A stretch of DNA of 36,292 bases from Paenibacillus sp. DMB5. GTDB lineage: Bacteria; Bacillota; Bacilli; Paenibacillales; Paenibacillaceae. A program made the translations under genes and the position numbers. The notes below the pieces were generated by a model. The model made no database searches, was not told the origin of the DNA, and saw only the letters and a list, made by a program, of their open reading frames with translations. Positions 15,565 through 23,506 of this stretch are shown here, piece after piece (positions within the stretch are counted from its first letter, which is position 1; the number at the start of each line of letters is the position of its first letter). Location: the NCBI RefSeq assembly GCF_001517085.1, contig NZ_LRAC01000157.1, positions 1 through 36,292 of the forward strand. The letters run 5' to 3'.

Positions 15565-16668
15565 GTGGCCACACGTATTGTAGTCAAAATCGGCAGCAGC
15601 TCGCTGACCGGCCCCGAAGGCGGCTTAAACCGCGAAGCTGTAGCCTTTTTCGCAGCTGAGCTTGCCGCACTGCGGCAGGACGGGTGTGAGGTGCTGCTGG
15701 TAACCTCCGGAGCCGTAGCTGCCGGATTCCGCGGTATCGGTTATCCGTCCAGGCCAAAGCTGCTGCATGAGAAGCAGGCTGCAGCAGCCGTCGGACAGGT
15801 TATGCTGATGCAGGCTTATCAGGAGGCTTTTGCCAAGCACGGACTTCCGACCGCCCAAATTCTGCTGACCCGTACCGACTTTTGCAGCCGCCGCGCAATG
15901 AATAACGCGATGATGACGGTCGAGGAGCTGCTAAGACAGGGTGCCATCCCGGTATTTAACGAAAATGATACGGTATCTGTCGATGAACTGAAATTCGGGG
16001 ATAATGATACACTGTCAGCACTGGTTGCCAATCTTTTGAAGGCCTCGCGCCTGCTGGTGCTGACCGATATGGACGGGCTGTACAGCGGAGACCCGCGGAA
16101 GAATCCCGAAGCGGTCCGCTTCAGCCGGGTGGAGGAGATTACGCCGGAAATCTATGCCTACGCAGGCGGAGCCGGCTCGAGCGTCGGAACGGGCGGAATG
16201 CGTTCCAAAATTGATGCCGCCAAAATTGCAACCCGCGGCGGGGTGCCAGTATTCATCGGCCGCGCCTCTGAACCCGGAGATTTGCGCCTGGCTGCGGCAG
16301 GCACGGGGAAAGGCACTTATTTTGACACTACCCTCGCCTCCCTGCCGGTCAAAAAACAGTGGCTCGGCTTTATGTCAACACCGCTCGGCTCGCTTTATGT
16401 CGATGACGGGGCAGTTGAAGCCCTGCTCCATGGAGGACACAGTCTGCTGCCGGTAGGCGTCAAACGGATCGAGGGCAGCTTCCACTCCGGTGATGTCGTT
16501 GAGGTTCTTGGACCAGATGCAACCTTGCTGGGCCGGGGGATTGTCAACTACGATGATACCCAGCTCCGCAGCATTCAAGGCCTGCCGAGCCGGGAGATCG
16601 TTCCCAAGCTTGGTGAAGTCCACCGGCTTGAGGTCATCCACCGCGATGAATGGATTACGCTGCGCTAA
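15565..16668 (+). CDS. proB: Glutamate 5-kinase
   Basis: ProB catalyses the first step of proline synthesis, phosphorylating glutamate at the gamma-carboxyl. The amino-acid kinase domain shows VVKIGSSSLTG, LLVTSGAVAAGFRG, PVFNENDTVSVDELKFGDNDTLSALVA and GTGGMRSKIDAAKIA. A C-terminal PUA domain (about residues 275-360) is present, so at 367 aa it is the long form. The start is GTG 15565, preceded by GGGAAGTGAAG. It lies directly downstream of the T-box leader and forms an operon with proA (44-base gap) and proC. Confidence 0.97.
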   Translation: MATRIVVKIGSSSLTGPEGGLNREAVAFFAAELAALRQDGCEVLLVTSGAVAAGFRGIGYPSRPKLLHEKQAAAAVGQVMLMQAYQEAFAKHGLPTAQILLTRTDFCSRRAMNNAMMTVEELLRQGAIPVFNENDTVSVDELKFGDNDTLSALVANLLKASRLLVLTDMDGLYSGDPRKNPEAVRFSRVEEITPEIYAYAGGAGSSVGTGGMRSKIDAAKIATRGGVPVFIGRASEPGDLRLAAAGTGKGTYFDTTLASLPVKKQWLGFMSTPLGSLYVDDGAVEALLHGGHSLLPVGVKRIEGSFHSGDVVEVLGPDATLLGRGIVNYDDTQLRSIQGLPSREIVPKLGEVHRLEVIHRDEWITLR

Positions 16669-16712
16669 CAGATAGGACAATTAACATACACTACCTTTCA
16701 GGGGGGAACAAT

Positions 16713-17960
16713 ATGAGTGAAGTGATTAATAAAGCTACATTAGCCAAAGAGACTACAGGAGTTTTAGCAAGCCTGACCACCGGCCAGAAAAATGAAGCAT
16801 TGCTTGTCATGGCTGATGCTTTGCGTCAGGAGGCGCAGTCCATTATCGCCGCCAACGCCGAAGATCTGGAGCGCGGGCGTAAGGCCGGTACGCCGGAATC
16901 CATGCTCGACCGCCTGGCACTGGATGTCAGCCGGATCGGCGCAATCGCTGAAGGCTTGCAGCAGATTGCCGTGCTGCCTGATCCGGTTGGAGATACACTC
17001 GAACAATTTGAGCGTCCCAACGGCCTGTCTATAGAAAAAATCCGCGTCCCGCTCGGAGTGATCGGCATTATATATGAAGCCCGCCCGAACGTAACGGTAG
17101 ATGCCGCCGGTCTTTGCCTGAAGACAGGCAACGCTGTGGTTCTGCGCGGCGGCTCCTCTGCCCTCTCCTCCAACCGCAAAATCGTTGAAGTGCTGCACAC
17201 GGCACTGGCCAAAACATCCATTCCGGCTGCAGCCCTGCAGCTGATTGAAGATCCTAACCGTTCTTCTGTTGACGAGATGCTCAAGCTAAACGGCCTGCTG
17301 GATGTTATCATCCCGCGCGGTGGCAGCTCGCTGATCCAGAATGTTGTAATGAACGCCACAGTGCCTGTAATTGAAACAGGTGCAGGCATATGCCATACTT
17401 ATCTGGATGCAGGCTGTCAGCCTGAAATGGCCGAACGAATCAGTGTAAACGCCAAAGCCCAGCGCCCGTCTGTCTGCAACTCCATGGAAACCTTACTTGT
17501 CAACCGTGAGTATGCCGCCCGGCATCTGCCGGCGCTGGCTGAAGCCTTCCGCAACGTTAATGTTGAGCTGCGCGGCTGCCCGGAAACGGTAGCCCTGATT
17601 CCTTGGGCGGTACCGGTAACCGCTGAGGATTATGCAACCGAATATAATGATTACATTCTTAATGTCCGTATCGTCGGCGGATTGGATGAAGCGCTGCGTC
17701 ATATCGCTGAATACAGCACCAAGCATTCGGAATGCATCGTTACCGAAAATGCCGAGCATGCCGCACGTTTCCTGCAGGAGGTAGATGCTGCTGCAGTGTA
17801 TCATAATGCATCCACCCGTTTCACCGACGGGTTCGAATTCGGCTTTGGCGCCGAAATCGGCATCAGCACCCAGAAGCTGCATGCCCGCGGACCCATGGGT
17901 CTGCCTGCACTGACTTCCTGCAAATATATCATCCGCGGAACAGGACAAATCCGGGGATAA
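16713..17960 (+). CDS. proA: Glutamate-5-semialdehyde dehydrogenase (gamma-glutamyl phosphate reductase)
   Basis: ProA is the NADPH-dependent second step of proline synthesis, working on the unstable product of ProB. The catalytic Cys lies in QRPSVCNSMETLL, and the nucleotide-binding region includes IYEARPNVTVDAAGLCLKTGNAVVLRGG. It has 415 aa, the family norm. The ATG at 16713 is chosen because GGGGGG lies seven bases upstream and the N-terminus MSEVINKA fits; an in-frame ATG further upstream falls inside proB. Confidence 0.97.
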   Translation: MSEVINKATLAKETTGVLASLTTGQKNEALLVMADALRQEAQSIIAANAEDLERGRKAGTPESMLDRLALDVSRIGAIAEGLQQIAVLPDPVGDTLEQFERPNGLSIEKIRVPLGVIGIIYEARPNVTVDAAGLCLKTGNAVVLRGGSSALSSNRKIVEVLHTALAKTSIPAAALQLIEDPNRSSVDEMLKLNGLLDVIIPRGGSSLIQNVVMNATVPVIETGAGICHTYLDAGCQPEMAERISVNAKAQRPSVCNSMETLLVNREYAARHLPALAEAFRNVNVELRGCPETVALIPWAVPVTAEDYATEYNDYILNVRIVGGLDEALRHIAEYSTKHSECIVTENAEHAARFLQEVDAAAVYHNASTRFTDGFEFGFGAEIGISTQKLHARGPMGLPALTSCKYIIRGTGQIRG

Positions 17961-17967
17961 CGGAGAT

Positions 17968-18030
17968 GCTTGCGAAGCAAGTTTTGTACGCTGATTATAC
18001 AGTGAGGTTAAGCTCACAAAACTTTTAGGG
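17968..18030 (+). promoter_or_regulatory. Leader hairpins overlapping the proC ribosome binding region
   Basis: AAGTTTTGT (17979-17987) pairs perfectly with ACAAAACTT (18016-18024), right before the ribosome binding site AGGGGG. Two smaller hairpins, TGCTT-GCG-AAGCA (17968-17980) and GTGAG...CTCAC (18002-18017), use overlapping bases, so the pairings are partly exclusive. It may tune proC translation within the operon or mark a processing site. Confidence 0.45.
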
Positions 18031-18041
18031 GGACTCATAAC

Positions 18042-18917
18042 ATGTGTCAGCAACCATCCGTTCCACTTATTAAGGAACATATCGTATTCTACGGGGCAGG
18101 CTCGATGGCGGAAGCCATTGTCCGGGGCATGATTGCCCGCAATGTTATTGCTTCCGACAGCATAACCATGCTCAACCGCAGCAGCAGTGAGCGTCTAGCC
18201 GAACTGCGCAGCCGTTATGGCGTGCAGGGAAGCAATGACCCGCAGCAAAAAGCGGAAATCCTCAAGAATGCCCAGGTCATTGTCCTGGCAATGAAACCGA
18301 AGGATGCTGCTGAAGCGCTGCGCGGACTGGCTCCGCTGCTCCAGCCGGACCAGCTTATCGTCTCCGTTATTGCGGGTCTTACAATTCGCACCATCCAGGG
18401 TCTGCTCGGCACGCCTCAGCCGGTGATCCGCACGATGCCGAATACTTCAAGCACGATCGGACTCGGCGCAACAGGCATCGCCTTCTCCAAGGAGGTTGAT
18501 GAGCCCGGCCGCCGTCTGGCACTAAATATCTTCGAATCGGTGGGCATCACTTCCGTCATCGAAGAAGAACGCATGGAAATTCTGACCGGAATCTCCGGCA
18601 GCGGCCCGGCCTACATTTATTACATGATGGAAGCCATGACGGCTGCAGGCATTCGCGGCGGATTAACAGCTGAGCAGAGCTTAGAGCTGACCGTGCAGAG
18701 CGTACTTGGAGCTGCCCGCATGGTACAACAGACTGGAGAGGACCCGGCATCCCTGCGCAAAAAGGTCACTTCACCAAACGGCTCCACCCAGGCAGCGATT
18801 GAAACGCTGGACAAAGGCGACTTCTTCGAAACCGTCATCGCCGCAGTGAACCGCTGCGCCGAACGCTCCCGTGAGATGGGGGCAGCCGTGGAAAAAGAGC
18901 TGTTTAAAAACCAGTAA
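18042..18917 (+). CDS. proC: Pyrroline-5-carboxylate reductase
   Basis: ProC catalyses the last step of proline synthesis. It shows an N-terminal Rossmann motif (FYGAGSMAEAIVRGM), NADPH-side residues LNRSSSERLAEL, and the C-terminal signature ISGSGPAYIYYMMEAMTAAGIRGGL with SPNGSTQAAIETL. At 291 aa it is slightly long at the N-terminus (MCQQPSVPLIKEH before the core). Start ATG 18042 has AGGGGG upstream. All three proline genes lie in order behind one T-box, a complete glutamate-to-proline pathway. A strong terminator follows. Confidence 0.96.
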   Translation: MCQQPSVPLIKEHIVFYGAGSMAEAIVRGMIARNVIASDSITMLNRSSSERLAELRSRYGVQGSNDPQQKAEILKNAQVIVLAMKPKDAAEALRGLAPLLQPDQLIVSVIAGLTIRTIQGLLGTPQPVIRTMPNTSSTIGLGATGIAFSKEVDEPGRRLALNIFESVGITSVIEEERMEILTGISGSGPAYIYYMMEAMTAAGIRGGLTAEQSLELTVQSVLGAARMVQQTGEDPASLRKKVTSPNGSTQAAIETLDKGDFFETVIAAVNRCAERSREMGAAVEKELFKNQ

Positions 18918-18991
18918 AGCACAAACAGTCCATCTTGCTGTAGTATGTTTCATGCAACACCGCAACTAGCCAACCTTGCCGAACTAACAGG

Positions 18992-19035
18992 AACTCCCCC
19001 GTCAGCATTCTTTAAAGATCTGAGGGGGGAGTTTT
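18992..19035 (+). terminator. Intrinsic terminator of proBAC
   Basis: AACTCCCCCGTCAG (18992-19005) pairs with CTGAGGGGGGAGTT (19020-19033) with one mismatch and ends in TTTT. Confidence 0.9.
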
Positions 19036-19161
19036 CGTTAGCCGTCCTGGCTACTATAAATCCAATTATACTATCGGACCAGTGAGAGGCTCCGATGTGG
19101 TGACTGCACAATTCCGGATACTGCTCTCAATAAATTGTGGCAAGTGCTTTGCACAAAAACC

Positions 19162-19204
19162 AAAAAGCCTGCCGCACTTGGTTACCCAAGGCAGCAGGCC
19201 TTTT
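19162..19204 (-). terminator. Intrinsic terminator of the hbd-ackA-asnS-dnaD operon
   Basis: On the minus strand AAAAGGCCTGC pairs with GCAGGCTTTTT, with inner CTTGG/CCAAG pairing, and ends in a T run. It lies just after the dnaD stop. Confidence 0.9.
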
Positions 19205-19216
19205 AATTGCACACCG

Positions 19217-19948
19217 TTATCTTCCGCCATTACGGAATTTCTGGTTATAATTTTTGACATCCTGGGCATTCTTCACCCGGTTGCGCGACCATTCCAGCAG
19301 GATGCGGTCAATGTAGCGGAAATGAATCTTGCCGGCAAATACAGACTCTTTCAGCGCCAGCAGAATAAGCTCCTCCGGATAACGGTCCTGATCGACCCAG
19401 CCGGATATGGTCTCACATTCCATGGGCGACAGCGGCCGGCCAAATTCCTTCTCGAAGATGCTGAACAGATTGCGGCTCTCCGCCTCCACAGCTGCTGTAG
19501 CAGCAGGACTTCCGGCAATCCGTGTTGACGCATGTCTGGAATGAATCGATCCGGCAGATCTGCCCTCAGCAGCCTCTTGAGCGGCTTCAGCCAGAACAGC
19601 ACCCAGCTTGTTGAACAATCCTGTAAAATTGTACTGCTCGTAATGAAAATCCCTAAGCTCGTCATTGGTTCCGTCAATGCTGATAAAGCCTTCCTTCATC
19701 AGCTTCTGCAGCTCTCCGGCAATTACAGAAATGCTCCGGCCGGTCACAGTTTGCAGATCCTCCAGCGACGGGAACTCAATGCCCTCCACCTGCCGGAAAG
19801 ACAGCAGGTGGATGAGCAGCATGGCTTCGTCGCCGCTGAGATTCAGCTTCCGGTAATATTGTAAGAGTGCATAAGGAATGACGGCCATCCCGTGCTGAAG
19901 GCCAAACGCTGCGCCCTCACCCCAGGTATTCCATCCTCTGCCGTCCAT
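19217..19948 (-). CDS. dnaD: DnaD replication initiation/remodelling protein
   Basis: DnaD is a primosomal protein that helps load the replicative helicase with DnaB and DnaI in low-GC Gram-positives. The N-terminal winged-helix part (VIPYALLQYYRKLNLSGDEAMLLIHLL) and the C-terminal DnaB2 domain (FSIFEKEFGRPLSPMECETISGW) are present, including the YxxxIxxxW motif in YIDRILLEW. At 243 aa it is of normal size. It starts 22 bases after asnS, the same asnS-dnaD pair as in B. subtilis. Confidence 0.95.
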   Translation of the reverse strand: MDGRGWNTWGEGAAFGLQHGMAVIPYALLQYYRKLNLSGDEAMLLIHLLSFRQVEGIEFPSLEDLQTVTGRSISVIAGELQKLMKEGFISIDGTNDELRDFHYEQYNFTGLFNKLGAVLAEAAQEAAEGRSAGSIHSRHASTRIAGSPAATAAVEAESRNLFSIFEKEFGRPLSPMECETISGWVDQDRYPEELILLALKESVFAGKIHFRYIDRILLEWSRNRVKNAQDVKNYNQKFRNGGR

Positions 19949-19970
19949 ACTTCTGCCCCTTTCACTTTAT

Positions 19971-21266
19971 TTAAGGGTATAGACGGTACAGTGTACGCGG
20001 GAACGGAATCGTTTCACGTACATGATCGAGACCGCAGATCCAGGCTACTGTGCGCTCAAGTCCCAGACCAAAGCCGGAGTGAGGCACGGAACCGTAGGTA
20101 CGCAGGTCCATATACCACTTGTAAGTATCCATGGAAAGATTATGCTCTTTGAAGCGCTGTTCCAGCAGTTCCGGATCGTCGATACGCTGCGAACCTCCGA
20201 TGATCTCACCGTAGCCTTCAGGTGCGATCATATCCGCGCACAGCACAACCTCTGGACGTTCTGGGTGCGGCTTCATATAGAATGCCTTGAATGACGCCGG
20301 GTAATGTGTAATGAATACCGGCTTGTCGTTGGCCTCCGCGATCGCCGTTTCATGCGGTGCACCGAAGTCATCGCCCCAGGCAATTTCATGGCCGTTATCA
20401 TTAAGGAACTTGATCGCATCATCATAGGTAATCCGCGGGAACGGTGCTTTGATGTTCTCCAGCTTGGATACATCACGGCCCACCGCTTCAAGCTCGGCGC
20501 GGCAGTTCGTCAATACGGACTGCACGATAAAGCTGATGAAGTTCTCCTGCACTTTAAGGCTCTCTTCATGATCGGTGAAGGCCATTTCCGGCTCAATCAT
20601 CCAGAACTCAATCAGATGGCGGCGGGTTTTCGATTTCTCGGCACGGAAGGTCGGCCCGAAGGAGTAGACCCGGCCCAGCGCCATTGCTGCAGCTTCCATG
20701 TACAGCTGTCCGCTTTGAGTCAGGTAAGCATCCTCATCGAAATACTTTGTGTGGAACAGGTTGGTGGTTCCTTCAGCCGAGGTTGGAGTAAGAATCGGCG
20801 GATCCACCTTGGTAAAGCCGTTTTCGTTAAAGAACTGCTGAATCGCGCGGATAATTTCCGCACGGATTACCAGTACCGCACGCTGCTTCGAAGAGCGCAG
20901 CCAGAGGTGACGGTGATCCATCAGGAAGTCAACGCCATGCTCCTTAGGGGTAATCGGATAATTCTCAGTGAGATGCAGTACTTCAATACCGGTAACTGTC
21001 ATTTCATATCCGGACTGGCTGCGCGGCTCTTCACGGATAATGCCCGTTACGTACAATGAGCTTTCCTGGGTGAGGCTCTTGGCATCGTCCCAGACTTGCT
21101 CAGGCACTTCCGATTTCACCACAACGCCCTGGATATAACCTGTACCATCCCGAAGCTGCAGGAATTGAATTTTACCGCTGGAGCGCTTGTTGTTCACCCA
21201 ACAGCCGATAACAACACTCTCTCCGACATGCTCATTCACATTCTTGATCACACTTTTGTTAGCCAT
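19971..21266 (-). CDS. asnS: Asparaginyl-tRNA synthetase
   Basis: AsnS is a class IIb aminoacyl-tRNA synthetase charging tRNA-Asn. It has an N-terminal OB-fold anticodon-binding domain (ESVVIGCWVNNKRSSGKIQF), motif 2 FRAEKSKTRRHLIEFWMIEPE (in two parts) and motif 3 GFGLGLERTVAWICGL. The 431-aa length is typical. It lies 21 bases after ackA in a tight operon with dnaD downstream. No T-box was seen ahead of it. Confidence 0.97.
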   Translation of the reverse strand: MANKSVIKNVNEHVGESVVIGCWVNNKRSSGKIQFLQLRDGTGYIQGVVVKSEVPEQVWDDAKSLTQESSLYVTGIIREEPRSQSGYEMTVTGIEVLHLTENYPITPKEHGVDFLMDHRHLWLRSSKQRAVLVIRAEIIRAIQQFFNENGFTKVDPPILTPTSAEGTTNLFHTKYFDEDAYLTQSGQLYMEAAAMALGRVYSFGPTFRAEKSKTRRHLIEFWMIEPEMAFTDHEESLKVQENFISFIVQSVLTNCRAELEAVGRDVSKLENIKAPFPRITYDDAIKFLNDNGHEIAWGDDFGAPHETAIAEANDKPVFITHYPASFKAFYMKPHPERPEVVLCADMIAPEGYGEIIGGSQRIDDPELLEQRFKEHNLSMDTYKWYMDLRTYGSVPHSGFGLGLERTVAWICGLDHVRETIPFPRTLYRLYP

Positions 21267-21287
21267 GCCTAAAATCTCTCCTCTAAT

Positions 21288-22496
21288 TTAGCCGTTAATT
21301 CCTTGCACCAGGCGATAGGTATCGCGGGCAATGACAAGCTCTTCGTTTGTCGGAACCACCAGCACCTGCACCTTGGAATCAGCAGTGGAGATGCGGCGCG
21401 GATCACCGGAACGGACCTTGTTAGCCTCAGCATCAAGCTCGATGCCCAGGAACGTCAGATTATTCAGTACCCGTTCACGCAGCAGTGAGGCATTCTCGCC
21501 GACACCTGCTGTGAAGACGATAATATCTACACCGTTCATAGCTGCTGCATAGGAACCGATGTATTTGCGCAGACGGTATTCATACATTTCAAAAGCCAGC
21601 GTAGAATTAGGCTCGCCCTTCTCCGCTCCGTCGATAATGTCGCGCATGTCGCTGCTCACGCCGGAAATAGCCAGCAGACCGCTGTGCTTGTTCAGCATGG
21701 AGTTCACTTCGCCGACAGACAGCTCTTCCTTGTTCATTACATAAGGAACGATAGCCGGATCGAGGTCACCGCTGCGTGTACCCATCATCAGGCCTTCCAG
21801 CGGAGTCATCCCCATGGAAGTGTCAACGGATACTCCGCCCTGAACCGCAGTTACGCTGGCACCGTTACCGATGTGACAGGTAATGATCTTCAGATCTTCC
21901 AGCGGACGGTCCAGATACTCGGCAGCAGCTTTGCTTACGAAGTCATGGGAAGTACCGTGTGCGCCGTAGCGGCGGACTTTGTATTTGTTGTACAGCACTC
22001 TAGGAATGGCGTACATATAAGCTTTTTCCGGCATAGTCTGGTGGAATGCAGTGTCAAAAATAACAGCCTGCGGTACACCCGGCATATTGATTTCAGTTGC
22101 TGTAATCCCCATTACGGCTGCAGGATTGTGCAGCGGCGCAAGGTCAAACAGCTGGCGGATTTTCGACTTGGCGTCGCCGTCCACCAGAGCGGATTCCTTA
22201 AAGAACTCACCGCCGTGTACAACACGGTGGCCGACAGCATTGATCTCATCGATGGAGCTGATTACACCATGCTCGCTGTCAGTCAGGCAGGCAAGCACTT
22301 TGCGGATTGCAGTGTTATGCTCCAGAATTTCGCTGACTTCGGTTACTTCCTGTTTGCCGGTCGGCTTATGGGTCAGAATGGAGGAATCCATCCCGATACG
22401 CTCTACCAGACCTTTGGCCAGAACAGACTCATCAGTCATATTGTACAGCTGATATTTCAAAGAAGAACTGCCGGAGTTAATTACTAGAACGTTCAT
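21288..22496 (-). CDS. ackA: Acetate kinase
   Basis: AckA makes ATP and acetate from acetyl phosphate. It shows the N-terminal INSGSSSLKYQL, GHRVVHGGEFF, the phosphate-binding MGMTPLEGLMMGTRSGDLDPAI and the C-terminal TAGVGENASLLRERV. At 402 aa it is full length. Its start overlaps the end of the upstream dehydrogenase gene (ATG in ATGA-type overlap, 4 bases), so the two are translationally coupled. pta is not in the window. Confidence 0.96.
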   Translation of the reverse strand: MNVLVINSGSSSLKYQLYNMTDESVLAKGLVERIGMDSSILTHKPTGKQEVTEVSEILEHNTAIRKVLACLTDSEHGVISSIDEINAVGHRVVHGGEFFKESALVDGDAKSKIRQLFDLAPLHNPAAVMGITATEINMPGVPQAVIFDTAFHQTMPEKAYMYAIPRVLYNKYKVRRYGAHGTSHDFVSKAAAEYLDRPLEDLKIITCHIGNGASVTAVQGGVSVDTSMGMTPLEGLMMGTRSGDLDPAIVPYVMNKEELSVGEVNSMLNKHSGLLAISGVSSDMRDIIDGAEKGEPNSTLAFEMYEYRLRKYIGSYAAAMNGVDIIVFTAGVGENASLLRERVLNNLTFLGIELDAEANKVRSGDPRRISTADSKVQVLVVPTNEELVIARDTYRLVQGING

Positions 22497-23365
22497 ACAC
22501 GGTCACCATCCTTGTCATACTTGAAGAAGCCTTCGCCCGATTTAGCACCCAGTTGTCCTGCACGTACCATTTTCTTAAGAATCGTGGATGGCCGGTATTT
22601 CAGCTCTCCATATTCACGGAACATGTTCTCAAGTGCGGCAAGTACGGAATCCAGGCCGAAACGGTCTGCCATTTCAAGCGGTCCATGCTGGAACTGGTAA
22701 CCGATACGCATTGCATCATCGATATCCTCAGGTGAAGCAACACCTTCCTGCAGGACGTGCATAGCTTCGTTAATGAACAGGCAAATTAGGCGTGAAGTTA
22801 CAAATCCCGGGGATTCATAAATCATTACGCCCTTCTTCTCAACGATTTCATCAACAAAGGTTTTGGTATCTTCAAAAGTGCTGTCAGAGGTTTTCAGACC
22901 GCGCACGATTTCGACAAGATCCACCTTGCCGACAGGATGTATGAAATGCATGCCAATAACGCGTTCAGGGTACATTGTAGAGCTGGCAAGCTCAGTCAAG
23001 CTTAGGGTAGAAGTGTTGCTGGCCAGAATAATGTGGCTTGGACACACCTGGTCAAGCTGGTTGAACACTTTTTGCTTATCTTCTAGATCTTCAGTAATGG
23101 TTTCGATGACCATATCGCAGGAGCTGAGCTCAGCGAAGTGTGTCACTTTCTGGATGCGGCTCAGAATCAGCTTCTTCTCAGCCTGGGTAATCGCCCATTT
23201 CTCCAATTGCTTATCGAGATTTGTCTCGATCATCTCATAGGAGTAGTCCAGTCTTTCTGCGTTTTTCTCCACAAGTAATACATCCAGGCCTTTGGCTGCC
23301 AGCATTTCGGCAATACCTTGTCCCATTGTGCCACCGCCGATGACACCAATCTTTTTAAACTTCAT
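22493..23365 (-). CDS. 3-hydroxyacyl-CoA (3-hydroxybutyryl-CoA) dehydrogenase
   Basis: This NAD(P)-dependent enzyme interconverts 3-hydroxybutyryl-CoA and acetoacetyl-CoA. The NAD-binding motif VIGGGTMGQGIAEMLA is at the N-terminus, and the catalytic His is in MHFIHPVGKVDLVEIVRG. The C-terminal domain PGFVTSRLICLFINEAMHVL with GPLEMADRFGLDSVL is complete (290 aa). The ATG has GGAGG eight bases upstream. It heads the operon with ackA, asnS and dnaD. It resembles PaaH/Hbd-type enzymes, but chain-length preference cannot be read. No thiolase or crotonase is nearby. Confidence 0.92.
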   Translation of the reverse strand: MKFKKIGVIGGGTMGQGIAEMLAAKGLDVLLVEKNAERLDYSYEMIETNLDKQLEKWAITQAEKKLILSRIQKVTHFAELSSCDMVIETITEDLEDKQKVFNQLDQVCPSHIILASNTSTLSLTELASSTMYPERVIGMHFIHPVGKVDLVEIVRGLKTSDSTFEDTKTFVDEIVEKKGVMIYESPGFVTSRLICLFINEAMHVLQEGVASPEDIDDAMRIGYQFQHGPLEMADRFGLDSVLAALENMFREYGELKYRPSTILKKMVRAGQLGAKSGEGFFKYDKDGDRV

Positions 23366-23470
23366 GTAAAAGCCTCCATCCTTTCAGGTATCTATACTTT
23401 TGTATTGTACCTTGTCTGTCGAAAAAAATATGTAGCCCGACATATAATAATATCTTAGCATGTCTCAAAA

Positions 23471-23506
23471 GTAAAAAAAATAACCGGCATAAATATTTAT
23501 GCCGGT
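23471..23506 (-). terminator. Intrinsic terminator containing the stop codon of the FtsH-like gene
   Basis: ACCGGCATAAAT / ATTTATGCCGGT (23483-23506) is a perfect 12-bp-arm palindrome followed on the minus strand by eight T. The stop codon of the FtsH-like gene (TAA, 23499-23497) lies inside the stem. Confidence 0.92.

Noticed and set aside
20304..21059. Plus-strand frame of 251 codons over asnS
   Set aside because: Antisense shadow of an intact asnS with no start signals.
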